Below the pieces are notes generated by a model that was not told the DNA's origin, did no database searches, and saw only the letters and a list, made by a program, of their open reading frames with translations. Below are positions 26,776-35,566 of a stretch of DNA of 64,000 nucleotides, in pieces (position 1 is the stretch's first letter; each line of letters starts with the position of its first letter). The stretch spans positions 1 through 64,000 of the forward strand of contig WLWY01000011.1 of the NCBI GenBank assembly GCA_012103325.1, given 5' to 3'. The translations under genes were made by a program, and so were the position numbers. The DNA comes from Alphaproteobacteria bacterium. GTDB taxonomy: Bacteria > Pseudomonadota > Alphaproteobacteria > UBA8366 > GCA-2717185.

Positions 26776-28263
26776 TCAGCTTCCCGGCATACCCGTTTCA
26801 ACAACGGGCTGCGATAGTATCCACAAGCTGAGAACCGTATAGCCGACCATCAGCACCATCATTGGAATCTGACTGTACAACGCCGCACGAGCAGTCGGAA
26901 ACACCCGTAGCGCCATGATATGTGCGAGATAGACGGCGATGAGATGTCCGCCGACAATCGATACCACCGACAGATACCAAACGAATTTTGCACCGACGAT
27001 GCCGATATCGATCTTATAGGCCGCGGTCCCGAAAATATCCCAGCCCATCCCGAAGGGATCCGACAGAAGCGGAATGATCTGCTGCCCCGTGAGCAAGAGG
27101 TACGACAGATAGTGAGCGACGTGATACGCGATAGCGATCGGCACCAAAGTGAGAACAAAGAATCCAGCGATTCCACGCACCGAAGGCGCACCGCCAGCCC
27201 ACGCCACAAGAAAGCAAAAACAGACAAATGCACTGGCAAATCCGAGCGGGAACAGGATAAGCGCCACCGTCTTGACCGTCTTATGGAGATTGAGCCCGCT
27301 TTCCTGCAGCGCGATCAGTAAGGGACGCAATGTTGCATCTTCGGCAATCCATTGCAGCGTTGCGCCCCACGCCGGTGTCTCCAGAAATCCGTCGAACGTC
27401 ACGGTGGACAGGATAAGCAGCACGAACGCGGCGAGGGACAAGGATACGGGGCGCGCCGTCAGCAAGCCAACCGCCGGTGGACGCAAGATCCAGTTCCCTG
27501 GGGCGCTGTGCTGTCCTGGCATGGTGTCTCCCGCGCCCATCGGCGCGAAGCGCGCAAAGAGGGAGAAAGCAACCGTGAAGGCCTCCCCTCGCGTCAACCA
27601 TGTCTCGCGACCGTACACCGCCATGCCCCACCACGTGATGATGGAGTAGATGACGACAAGATAGGCGAGTTGGCGCGGCGATTCGCCAACCTCCGAAACC
27701 AGCTCAAGCCAGGCAAAGAGCGCAAATAGCGCGACTGCCGGCCACGTCCCAAGCCATTCTGGATACCGCCTATGCGGCGACGCTTGCCCTATGAGCCGCT
27801 CTACCCAGCCAAATACGACACCCCACGGGTTGATGACCTTCCAAAGGTCGCCAAACAGTGCGGAAACGATAACCAAACCAATCCACCAAATAATCCAAAC
27901 CATTGTCGGAGCAAAATTCTTCAGCGGATTCTGAACGCCAAGAAAGCCGGCTGCCAGGACCAGCAAAAAGATCGCAACAGAAATGACCCGCAAAAGAACG
28001 GCGGCGGTCATGGCGCCCGCCCCTAAAACCGGTACGGCCGATAAGTTGACCACAGGAAATGTCCGCGTGCCGTCCCCCCGCAGGACGAAGGCCATCACAA
28101 TGAAAGATAATGCGACCGCCGCACCGGCCCCACCGAGATACAGTCCCAAGGGGGCGGGAAGGTCGTAGCGCTGGCCGAACGCGTGCGCCAGCGCGGGCGA
28201 GGCCAAAAACGAGGACAAGCCGAGCGATACGACGGCAGCCGCCAAACGAAATGGAAAGTTCAT
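26776..28263 (-). CDS. Polytopic membrane protein, possibly of the group annotated fenitrothion hydrolase
   Basis: A 495-aa protein with a probable signal peptide (MNFPFRLAAAVVSLG...ALAHAFGQRYDLP) and about 10-12 membrane segments. The post-signal HAFGQRYDLPAPLGLYLGGAGAAVALSF and later GDLWKVINPWGVVFGWVERL resemble proteins annotated in databases after the FedA fenitrothion hydrolase of Burkholderia; this is from memory and the native function of that group is unclear. First gene of an operon with a methyltransferase and a GT41 enzyme. The start at 28263 removes a long upstream extension that overlaps valS and looks non-coding. Confidence 0.6.
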   Translation of the reverse strand: MNFPFRLAAAVVSLGLSSFLASPALAHAFGQRYDLPAPLGLYLGGAGAAVALSFIVMAFVLRGDGTRTFPVVNLSAVPVLGAGAMTAAVLLRVISVAIFLLVLAAGFLGVQNPLKNFAPTMVWIIWWIGLVIVSALFGDLWKVINPWGVVFGWVERLIGQASPHRRYPEWLGTWPAVALFALFAWLELVSEVGESPRQLAYLVVIYSIITWWGMAVYGRETWLTRGEAFTVAFSLFARFAPMGAGDTMPGQHSAPGNWILRPPAVGLLTARPVSLSLAAFVLLILSTVTFDGFLETPAWGATLQWIAEDATLRPLLIALQESGLNLHKTVKTVALILFPLGFASAFVCFCFLVAWAGGAPSVRGIAGFFVLTLVPIAIAYHVAHYLSYLLLTGQQIIPLLSDPFGMGWDIFGTAAYKIDIGIVGAKFVWYLSVVSIVGGHLIAVYLAHIMALRVFPTARAALYSQIPMMVLMVGYTVLSLWILSQPVVETGMPGS

Positions 28264-28357
28264 TACCGCTCCGTCGAAGGATCTATAGACACGACCTATT
28301 GGAAAAGAACCGTATGGCAGATCATCCGGCAGATTGCACGCCCCTGTAGCGAAAACG

Positions 28358-31009
28358 TTACAAGGCCGCTGACAACCGCTCCAAGGCGTCAGCCAGTTTC
28401 GCGCGTGTGGACTGCGATGCCGACAGGCGTTCCTTTTGTTCCTCGACCACCGTTTCCGGCGCCTTAGCGAGGAACTGGGCATTGCCAAGTTTCTTCTCAA
28501 GCTTACCAATGTCGCCGTCGGACTTGGCGATCGCCGTTTTGAGTCGCGCCTGTTCCTGCGCGATATCGATAACACCGGCAATCGGTAGCGCAACCGTCGC
28601 GTCGTCATGCACAAGCTGCACCGCCCCTTCCGGAATGGCATCGCCAGTCGAAACCGAATCCAGACGGGCAAGGCGTTCGATTAAAGTTGAATGTCTGTCA
28701 AGCCATGCGGCACTCGGCGCGCTTGCACCGGTCAAAATTAACGGTATCCGCGCTGCCGGCGGCACATTCATTTCCGAGCGTACCGAACGGACACCGGAAA
28801 TCAGCCCAATGACCCAATCCATTTCTGCCCGTGCCGCATCATCATCCAACGCATCGCCGAATTCCGGCCAGGATTCGAGGATCAGCATGCCGTCCCCTTC
28901 TCCACCGAACTGCGTCCACAGCTCCTCCGTAATAAAAGGCATAAACGGATGCAGCATCCGCAGCAGTTGGACCATGACCCAGCCGGTCGCGGCCCGCGTT
29001 TCGTCTCGCGCGGCTTCATCGCCGCCACTGAGAAGCGATTTGGAAAACTCCAAATGCCAATCGCAGAACGAGCCCCAGATGAACTGATAGAGTGTTTGAG
29101 CCGCGTCGTTGAAGCGATATGCCTCTATGCTCTTTGATATGTCGCGGGAGCAGCGTGCGACTTCGCCCACGATCCAACGGTTCAGCGTTTGCGTACAGGA
29201 CGCCGGATCGAAACTGGCGACCGGCGCGCATTCGTTCATTTCGCAAAAACGAGCCGCGTTCCACAGTTTCGTTGCAAAATTCCGCGACCCCTCGACCCGG
29301 GCCCCAGACAGTTTGATGTCGCGGCCCGGTGCCGCCAGCGCCGCCAGAGTAAAGCGCAACGCATCGCCGCCGAATTGATCGATCAATTCCAACGGGTCGA
29401 TGATATTGCCCTTCGACTTGGACATCTTCTGGCCGCTCGCATCGCGCACGAGCGCATGGACATAAACGGTCCGGAATGGCACCTCGCCCATGAAATGGAT
29501 GCCGAGCATCATCATGCGCGCAACCCAGAAGAAGATAATGTCGAAACCGGTCACCAACACATCGGTCGGATAGTAGCGCTCCAGCTCCGGCGTCTGTTCC
29601 GGCCAGCCCAATGTCGAGAAGGGCCATAGACCGGACGAGAACCAGGTGTCGAGTACGTCCTCGTCTTGTGTCAGCGGGGTTGCCTTGCCGTAATGCGCTT
29701 CCGCTGCCTTCGACGCGTCGGCTTCATCCAACGCCACGAAGATCTCGCCATCGGGACCGTACCAGGCCGGAATCTGATGTCCCCACCAGAGCTGGCGGGA
29801 GATGCACCAGGGCTGAATATTGCGCATCCATTCGAAATAGGTCTTGTCCCAGTTCGCCGGCACGAACTTGACCTTGCCTTGCTCGACCGCTTTGATAGCG
29901 GGCTTGGCCAGAGTCTTGGCGTCCACATACCACTGCTCGGTGAGATAGGGCTCGATCGGAACGCCACCGCGGTCGCCATAGGGAACTGTATGAAGTTGTT
30001 CCTCGACCCGGTCCAGATAGCCAAGCGCTTCCATGTCAGCGACGATGGCTTCGCGGGCGGTAAAGCGGTCCATGCCGCGATATTTCTCCGGCGCATTCTC
30101 GTTGATGCAGGCCTCGACATCGAAGATGTTGACCATCTCCAGGTCGTGCCGACGGCCGACCTCGAAATCGTTGAAATCATGCGCCGGCGTAATCTTCACG
30201 GCGCCCGATCCCTGCTCCGGGTCGGCGTGCTCATCAGCGACGATAATCAACCGACGCCCCACGAGCGGAAGAGCGCAGTGTTTCCCGATAAGATCCTTAT
30301 AACGGTCGTCGTCGGGATGAACCGCAACGGCAGTGTCGCCCAGCATGGTTTCCGGACGGGTTGTCGCAACCGTAAGATATCTGTCCGCCTCTCCTTCGAC
30401 GGGATATTTGAAGTACCAGAGCTTTCCGTTCACCTCTTGCTGCTGTACCTCGAGGTCGGAAATCGCCGTCTGCAGTTTGGGATCCCAATTGACGAGCCGT
30501 TGATCCTTGTAGATCAAGCCTTCGCGGTGCAGATCGACAAAGACCTTGCGCACAGCCGCGCTAAGCCCCTCGTCCATCGTGAAGCGTTCACGGCTCCAAT
30601 CGCAGGAAGCGCCAAGTCGCTGCAGCTGTCGCAGAATCGTGCCGCCGGATGTCGCCTTCCAGTCCCAAACCGTCTCGATGAACTGATCCCGGCCGATTTC
30701 CTTGCGGGACGACCCGGCCTCTTCGAGCTGGCGCTCAACGACCATCTGCGTCGCAATGCCCGCGTGATCCATGCCAGGCTGCCAAAGCACATCCCGGCCG
30801 CGCATGCGCTCATAGCGGATCAGGATATCCTGCAGGGTATTGTTCAGCGCATGACCGATATGCAGGCTGCCGGTGACGTTCGGTGGCGGAATAACGATCG
30901 TATAAGGCTGCGCATTCTTATTGCGGCCACAGGCGAAAGCGCCGAAATCGTTCCAGCGCTCATAGTGTTTGGTTTCGACCGCATCCGGTCGATATGTCTT
31001 GTCCAGCAT
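28358..31009 (-). CDS. valS: Valyl-tRNA synthetase
   Basis: A class I synthetase charging tRNA-Val. The HIGH motif is in PPPNVTGSLHIGHALN, the KMSKS motif in GQKMSKSKGNIIDPL, and the CP1 editing domain lies between. The C-terminal coiled coil (QEQARLKTAIAKSDGDIGKLEKKLGN) binds tRNA. Length 883 aa is normal. It lies downstream of popZ and tolC on the same strand. Confidence 0.97.
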   Translation of the reverse strand: MLDKTYRPDAVETKHYERWNDFGAFACGRNKNAQPYTIVIPPPNVTGSLHIGHALNNTLQDILIRYERMRGRDVLWQPGMDHAGIATQMVVERQLEEAGSSRKEIGRDQFIETVWDWKATSGGTILRQLQRLGASCDWSRERFTMDEGLSAAVRKVFVDLHREGLIYKDQRLVNWDPKLQTAISDLEVQQQEVNGKLWYFKYPVEGEADRYLTVATTRPETMLGDTAVAVHPDDDRYKDLIGKHCALPLVGRRLIIVADEHADPEQGSGAVKITPAHDFNDFEVGRRHDLEMVNIFDVEACINENAPEKYRGMDRFTAREAIVADMEALGYLDRVEEQLHTVPYGDRGGVPIEPYLTEQWYVDAKTLAKPAIKAVEQGKVKFVPANWDKTYFEWMRNIQPWCISRQLWWGHQIPAWYGPDGEIFVALDEADASKAAEAHYGKATPLTQDEDVLDTWFSSGLWPFSTLGWPEQTPELERYYPTDVLVTGFDIIFFWVARMMMLGIHFMGEVPFRTVYVHALVRDASGQKMSKSKGNIIDPLELIDQFGGDALRFTLAALAAPGRDIKLSGARVEGSRNFATKLWNAARFCEMNECAPVASFDPASCTQTLNRWIVGEVARCSRDISKSIEAYRFNDAAQTLYQFIWGSFCDWHLEFSKSLLSGGDEAARDETRAATGWVMVQLLRMLHPFMPFITEELWTQFGGEGDGMLILESWPEFGDALDDDAARAEMDWVIGLISGVRSVRSEMNVPPAARIPLILTGASAPSAAWLDRHSTLIERLARLDSVSTGDAIPEGAVQLVHDDATVALPIAGVIDIAQEQARLKTAIAKSDGDIGKLEKKLGNAQFLAKAPETVVEEQKERLSASQSTRAKLADALERLSAAL

Positions 31010-31094
31010 CGCTGAACGTCCTTTTTTGTATTTCGTTATTTGTGCTCACGCGTATAGCCCGGCAACGTCGCACGGCGAACTGTTAATCGTCAGC

Positions 31095-31646
31095 CTATTT
31101 TTTGGACATCTTTTCAATCTCGCGCTGTACAAGCCGTTCCACCATCTCGGGCAAATTCGCCTCGAGCCAGTGACTGAGAAGCGGCCGCATCACTTCCTTG
31201 ACCAGCGCTTCCAACGTCTTGTCCGCCCGGCCCAAGAGCAAATTCGGATCACCAGCGCCTAACTGCGAAAACGCCGAGGCACCCGCCGCCGTCGCAGAGG
31301 CGGAAATGAGCGTCTCGCTTTCCTCAATAACTTCATCAACGAGCGCAATTTCATCAGCCGGCTCAAACTCGTCCATCAGTTCAAGCGCGTCGTCCTCCTC
31401 CATTACCGGCTCGGGCTCAGGTTCCGGCTCGGGCTCGGGCTCGGGCTCGGGCTCAGGTTCCGGCTCGGGCTCGGGCTCAGGTTCCGGTTCTGGCTCGGGT
31501 TCCGGTTCTGGCTCAGGTTCCGGCGCAGCCTCGGCGGCCTCTTCCGCTTCGCCTTCTTCCCCTTCTTCACCGTCCTCCGAAATAATCTTTCGAATGGAGG
31601 CTAGAATTTCCTCCATCGACGGTTCTTGGCCCGCGTCGTCGCTCAT
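31095..31646 (-). CDS. popZ: PopZ-like polar organizing protein (DUF2497)
   Basis: A scaffold that forms a polar microdomain and anchors the chromosome origin through ParB in Caulobacter and relatives. The N-terminal EEILASIRKIISED and the C-terminal helical region (ALVKEVMRPLLSHWLEANLPEMVERLV) are the two conserved PopZ blocks. Between them lies an acidic, proline-rich linker, here a strict Pro-Glu repeat from residue 42 to 80. Length 183 aa is in range. Gene order pcm-tolC-popZ-valS is conserved in alphaproteobacteria. Confidence 0.9.
   Translation of the reverse strand: MSDDAGQEPSMEEILASIRKIISEDGEEGEEGEAEEAAEAAPEPEPEPEPEPEPEPEPEPEPEPEPEPEPEPEPEPEPEPVMEEDDALELMDEFEPADEIALVDEVIEESETLISASATAAGASAFSQLGAGDPNLLLGRADKTLEALVKEVMRPLLSHWLEANLPEMVERLVQREIEKMSKK
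31407..31523 (-). repeat. Proline-glutamate coding repeat within popZ
   Basis: On the minus strand this tract is nothing but alternating proline and glutamate codons: one Pro followed by 19 Glu-Pro pairs. The underlying DNA is near-identical 6-base units with periodic silent changes that give 18- to 24-base higher-order copies. It is a candidate length-variable tract. Confidence 0.85.
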
Positions 31647-31742
31647 CTCTTGCCCTTCCCGTCCAGCACGTCAAACAGTTGGCCTGTGACCCACGCCATA
31701 TTAGGCAAACCGGTAGTCACTTCCGCTTGGCCGTTCATCATA

Positions 31743-33140
31743 CTATTTCTTCTTCGACCCTTCGCTCTTCGCCGGTTCAGAGTCAAAACCCCAAAGCCTA
31801 CTGCGAACCCGAAGGTAATGTGCCTTTTGATCGTACAAATCGACCGGCAGCCCTAAGTCGCGCGCCGTCAGCCTCCCCACCGCTGCAAGCAGTTCATAGG
31901 CGGCAACGATCGCATTGCGCTGATCCGTCACGAGGTTCACTTGGGCGTCCAACAGTTCCTGCTCCGCATCCAGCACATCCAAGACGGTGCGGGATCCGAC
32001 AGCCGCTTCCTGCTCGACACCTTCCAAAGCGATTTTCGCGGCTCGAACTTCAGCCTCCCGCGACTTAATACTTGCGCGTTCGGTTAACAGCTGCTCAAAG
32101 CCACTCGCTGCATCTTCGATAGCTGCACGGCGCGCTTCTTCGACCTGAAGCCGGTTTTCACCGGCAAGCTGAACCGCTTCGCGGATCCGGCTCGATACGC
32201 TACCTTGCTGATAAATAGGGATTGTCAACTCGGCGGTAACCGTAACATCATCGACAGTGCGGTCGGGCGTTCCCTCATTTCGACTGCGCGATGCATCGCC
32301 AACGAGATCAACCGAAGGCAGCAGCTCGCCTTTCACACCTTCGACAACCTCCCGAGCAGCGCGTTCATCAAATGTCGCGCTAATCACGGCGGGATTCCCT
32401 TCTCGTGCCAGCTCCACGGCGTCCGTAATTTCAGCGGGTAGTGACGGCGGATAGCCAGGATTTGGAACCGTCGCCGGTTTCACACCGACGATCTGTTCGA
32501 AAAACGCGCGACTGACCTCCAAATCGCCTTCGGCCTGAATGCGTTCAGCGGTGGCCCGCGCCAGACGCGACTCGGCTTGCGCCACGTCGGTGCGCGTCAC
32601 CTCGCCGACATTGAACCGATCGCGTGTCGCCTGTAGCTGCCGAGCCAACACCTGTTCGTTGCCGATATTCAGCTTCAGCACGGCTTCTTCACGAAAGACG
32701 TTCATATAGGCCGTCACGGCATCGAGCAGCACTTGCTGTTCGGTCGTCATCAATCGGGCGCGTTCGGCACTTATTTCGTGTTTTGCCTGTCTAATTTCGG
32801 CTTCCGTCGTTCCACCAGCGTACAGGTTTTGCGTAACCCGAAACCCACCGGAGTAGGTCGTTCGCGTATCGTCCCCGGAACCGAAACCACCGGTACTGTT
32901 CGTGCGGCGGCGCAGCTTTGCAACATCCGCAGTAAAGCGAACATCCGGACGCCACCCGGAGACCGCCTGCGGAACCCCTTCGTCCACCGACCGCAGCTTC
33001 GCGCGCTGGGCTTCCAAAGTAGGGTTATTCTTATAGGCGAGCGCCAACGCATCCATAAGAGGATCCGCGCCATACGCCGAACCCGTTACCAGGGCCGCGA
33101 AAGCCGCCAAGAATATCGAAAAGACGGAAGCCCGCCGCAT
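31743..33140 (-). CDS. tolC: TolC family outer membrane efflux channel
   Basis: An outer-membrane channel used by type I secretion and drug efflux. The signal peptide (MRRASVFSIFLAAFAALVTGSAYGA) is followed by DALALAYKNNPTLEAQRA, the usual TolC start, and two long alpha-helical hairpin repeats with strands such as VRFTADVAKL and VDLVGDASRSR. Length about 465 aa. The ATG at 33140 has AAGGA upstream; the 44 codons above it look non-coding. No pump genes are adjacent. Confidence 0.93.
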   Translation of the reverse strand: MRRASVFSIFLAAFAALVTGSAYGADPLMDALALAYKNNPTLEAQRAKLRSVDEGVPQAVSGWRPDVRFTADVAKLRRRTNSTGGFGSGDDTRTTYSGGFRVTQNLYAGGTTEAEIRQAKHEISAERARLMTTEQQVLLDAVTAYMNVFREEAVLKLNIGNEQVLARQLQATRDRFNVGEVTRTDVAQAESRLARATAERIQAEGDLEVSRAFFEQIVGVKPATVPNPGYPPSLPAEITDAVELAREGNPAVISATFDERAAREVVEGVKGELLPSVDLVGDASRSRNEGTPDRTVDDVTVTAELTIPIYQQGSVSSRIREAVQLAGENRLQVEEARRAAIEDAASGFEQLLTERASIKSREAEVRAAKIALEGVEQEAAVGSRTVLDVLDAEQELLDAQVNLVTDQRNAIVAAYELLAAVGRLTARDLGLPVDLYDQKAHYLRVRSRLWGFDSEPAKSEGSKKK

Positions 33141-33281
33141 GATCGTTCCTTTTCCGGCGTGGCTCGCACGAGCAAAGCCACACCCTTTGCTTCTACTACA
33201 ATTCCGGACCATAGAATCCCGCCAGATTCCCGGCATGGTACTACTGCGGAATAAACCACAAAATATTGACATTAAACAGTA

Positions 33282-33935
33282 CTAAAACACAAAACCTGCT
33301 TCGTTTCTAAATTCCGGCAAGACTGGGATCGACGCATCGAATAAAACTCGTTTCGAAACACCTGCGCCTCCGCGTTGCGCCAACGTCGCGCGCCCAACAC
33401 CATTCTCTCCCCCCAAAACGGCAACAAGACGCCCGCCGTCCGCAAGCTGGCCCGCCACCGTCTCCGGCACATCGTTAATTCCTCCATTAAAGAGGATAAC
33501 GTTGAATGGCCCTTGCTTGGGCAGGCCCTCGGCAAGACTTCCCTCAACGACGACCACGTTGTCCAGTACCAGTTCCGAGAGCAGTGTCGTCGCCGATGCA
33601 GCAAGAGCGGCATCGCTCTCAAGAGCGAAAACGGTATCGCATAGACGAGCAAATACCGCAGCGGCATATCCGCTTCCCGCCCCGACAACAAGCGCAACAT
33701 CGCCCTTTTCCGGCGCAGCCGCCTGCACCAGACGCGCCAAAATCAGCGGTTCCATGATGCAGCGGCCGGAAGCGATTTCCAAATCCTCGTCGACATAGGC
33801 AATCGACCGCAGGGTTTCAGGTACGAACAATTCGCGTGGCAGCGATCCCATGGCCGTTAGCACGGCTTCATCGGTAACCCTGTTCGGGCGCAACTGGCTT
33901 TCGACCATGATGCGTCGGGCGTCTTCAAACTTCAT
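33282..33935 (-). CDS. Divergent protein-L-isoaspartate methyltransferase-like protein
   Basis: A Pcm-fold methyltransferase relative. The start KFEDARRIMVESQLRPNRVTD and the block GSLPRELFVPETLRSIAYVDEDLEI match the PCMT family, but motif I reads VVGAGSGYAAAV and the substrate loop differs from the canonical pcm at 10492-11157. This second type is found upstream of tolC in many alphaproteobacteria; its substrate is not known. 217 aa; start ATG at 33935. The canonical copy probably does isoaspartate repair, so this one may have another job. Confidence 0.85.
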   Translation of the reverse strand: MKFEDARRIMVESQLRPNRVTDEAVLTAMGSLPRELFVPETLRSIAYVDEDLEIASGRCIMEPLILARLVQAAAPEKGDVALVVGAGSGYAAAVFARLCDTVFALESDAALAASATTLLSELVLDNVVVVEGSLAEGLPKQGPFNVILFNGGINDVPETVAGQLADGGRLVAVLGGENGVGRATLAQRGGAGVSKRVLFDASIPVLPEFRNEAGFVF

Positions 33936-34118
33936 CGATGGCTGTCTCCTGGTGGCTCCAACCGGGCTAATTTCCGTCGCTGCACTTTCACGTCATCTTC
34001 CAACATCGAAGAAAATGGTTAAAAACATATGGAAGACGCAGAATGCAAGCGACACGGCATTGTTATATCGCCAGCAAGATACGATGACAATCCAACCGTG
34101 CGCACCGTCGAGGTCGAC

Positions 34119-34147
34119 TTGACCGGCCTGCGAGCCCGGCCTATATC
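34119..34147 (+). promoter_or_regulatory. Sigma-70 promoter for tRNA-Cys
   Basis: TTGACC at 34119-34124, a 17-base spacer, and TATATC at 34142-34147. Spacing is ideal and the expected start, about 34154, lies ten bases before the mature tRNA-Cys 5' end. Confidence 0.75.
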
Positions 34148-34163
34148 ACGCGCCGTGTATTGT

Positions 34164-34237
34164 GGTGCGATGGCCGAGTGGTTAGGCAGTGGATTGCAAA
34201 TCCACGCACGCCGGTTCGATTCCGGCTCGCACCTCCA
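34164..34237 (+). tRNA. tRNA-Cys (GCA)
   Basis: Full cloverleaf: acceptor stem GGTGCGA / TCGCACC, D arm with GCCGAGTGGTTAGGC, anticodon stem GTGGA / TCCAC around loop TTGCAAA (anticodon GCA at 34196-34198), T arm CCGG-TTCGATT-CCGG, discriminator T and an encoded CCA. Its own promoter lies just upstream. Confidence 0.97.
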
Positions 34238-34273
34238 TAGCGAAGACGCAGCGAATGATGGTGCGGCAGGCCT

Positions 34274-34301
34274 TTGCAAGGTCGCACGGGTCTGATATAA
34301 G
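34274..34301 (+). promoter_or_regulatory. Sigma-70 promoter for tRNA-Asn
   Basis: TTGCAA at 34274-34279, a 16-base spacer, and TATAAG at 34296-34301, followed 14 bases later by the tRNA-Asn 5' end. It could make tRNA-Asn independently of the tRNA-Cys transcript. Confidence 0.6.
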
Positions 34302-34315
34302 CCGCGCGCTACTGA

Positions 34316-34391
34316 TCCGCGGTAGCTCAGTTGGTAGAGCAGGTGGCTGTTAACCACCTTGTCGCAGGTTCGAGTCCTGCCCGCGGAGCCA
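34316..34391 (+). tRNA. tRNA-Asn (GTT)
   Basis: Full cloverleaf: acceptor stem TCCGCGG / CCGCGGA, D arm GCTC-AGTTGGTA-GAGC, anticodon stem GGTGG / CCACC around loop CTGTTAA (anticodon GTT at 34349-34351), T arm GCAGG-TTCGAGT-CCTGC, discriminator G and an encoded CCA. Confidence 0.97.
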
Positions 34392-34400
34392 ATACAATTA

Positions 34401-34434
34401 AGGGGTCGAGCGAAGCGGGCTCGACCCCTTTTTT
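34401..34434 (+). terminator. Rho-independent terminator after the tRNA genes
   Basis: Perfect 11-bp stem AGGGGTCGAGC / GCTCGACCCCT with a 7-base loop, followed by a run of T. It ends the tRNA-Cys/tRNA-Asn transcript. Confidence 0.9.
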
Positions 34435-34545
34435 ATCCGAGAGCATACCCATTCAGCACGAAATCATTGCTGTAGTGACATATCCCATGCTTGTCTGGGA
34501 CAAAATTCGCTGGTGCCAGTTGGCGTAGAGGGATCGCCCTACCGG

Positions 34546-34746
34546 TCAAACATGCTGTATCTCTGCTAGTTCTGTGGCAAGCGAGCCATAAATATGGTCC
34601 CCGCTGCGCCTTAAATAGATATGCCGTTCATATGCAATCTGAGCCTTAGCGATAGGTGCAGGCGTAAAAACAAGCCCAGCCTCGGAAAAACGCTTGCTCA
34701 AATATTGCAAGACGAGCGTCTCTACCGGGTCAACCGCTTCTGACAT
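34546..34746 (-). CDS. Small protein of unknown function
   Basis: A possible 66-residue protein starting MSEAVDPVETLVLQYLSKRF. The ATG at 34746 has GAGGG seven bases upstream, the main reason to believe it. It is predicted soluble and mostly helical, with no cysteines and no recognisable motif. It lies alone between the tRNA terminator and the PAS_5 gene, with an AT-rich stretch upstream. I do not recognise it. Confidence 0.45.
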   Translation of the reverse strand: MSEAVDPVETLVLQYLSKRFSEAGLVFTPAPIAKAQIAYERHIYLRRSGDHIYGSLATELAEIQHV

Positions 34747-34936
34747 ACCGCACCCTCTAAACGTGAACAATGCTGCATTCTACAGCTACAACCTGACTAC
34801 AAAGCCATTCCTAAATTGAGCGTTCACGCTATGAAGGCGTTTTCAATTTGTCTAAGAAATTTGTAACGTAATCCGATATTTGGGCTAGGAATTTTTTCTT
34901 TAGCATTGTGAATAATCAGAAATACAGAGTGAAAAT

Positions 34937-35434
34937 TTAACGCGTCCAGAGCTTAATCGGCTTTTCAAACCTCTGATCTGCAGGACGAGTAACCCTTCTA
35001 TGAATCGTAAAACTTAAAATAGAATCGACCGTCTGACCATCTGACGCCAGCGGCAGATAAACTCTTTCAAGTTCCACGTTAGCGCGGTCAAATCGAATCA
35101 TCGGCTTACCTCGGCGCCAAGTGGGCTGCTTAGTCTTTACAACATTGATAAGATTTAATTCGACATTGCGACGAAGATCGCCTCGCAAATGTGCGGCAAA
35201 AGGCCAGCCTTTTATTGACTCGCCGGCGAACGATTCGATTCTGACTCCGGCGTAGCGATTCCGGAAACGGTAAGGTCTGCGTCGGACGTCGATCAATACA
35301 ATTCCGTCAACAATACCTGGAAGGTGGAGTGGATCAATATTGTGAATGCTCGGTAGAGCGTCCGCCGCTGCGACTTTGCCGTAGTAAGCGAAAAGTCTGG
35401 TTATGTCCGGGTGTATGTCTGGTGGCAGTTCCAT
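34937..35434 (-). CDS. PAS_5 family protein
   Basis: A small cytosolic PAS-like sensor domain of the alphaproteobacterial PAS_5 (PF07310) type. The pattern begins with HPDITRLFAYYGKVAAADALPSI, then LHLPGIVDGIVLIDVRRRPYRFRNRYAGVRI, and ends with a strand region ELERVYLPLASDGQTVDSIL. These proteins usually carry only the PAS fold and no output domain; ligand and partner are unknown. The ATG at 35434 (MELPPD) begins the domain directly; twelve more codons are open upstream. Codon use is more AT-rich than in the core genes. Confidence 0.7.
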   Translation of the reverse strand: MELPPDIHPDITRLFAYYGKVAAADALPSIHNIDPLHLPGIVDGIVLIDVRRRPYRFRNRYAGVRIESFAGESIKGWPFAAHLRGDLRRNVELNLINVVKTKQPTWRRGKPMIRFDRANVELERVYLPLASDGQTVDSILSFTIHRRVTRPADQRFEKPIKLWTR

Positions 35435-35566
35435 TGGTTGGCTACAGAATACAAAAGAAACTAAACGCAATGTTAGAAATTTTTAATCGCCCGTCTACTT
35501 TTAACATTACTTTCATGTAATACATTGCATGCACTACGTTTCCTAACAGTGAAATTTAGTTATGAC

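Noticed and set aside
29666..31015. Long open frame (449 codons) on the plus strand
   Set aside because: Exactly opposite valS, which has all synthetase motifs; the plus-strand translation is low in recognisable folds and mirrors valS codon use.
31404..31526. Short-period repeats that could suggest a CRISPR or satellite
   Set aside because: They are the Pro-Glu codons of popZ; there are no spacers. No CRISPR array was seen anywhere in the window.
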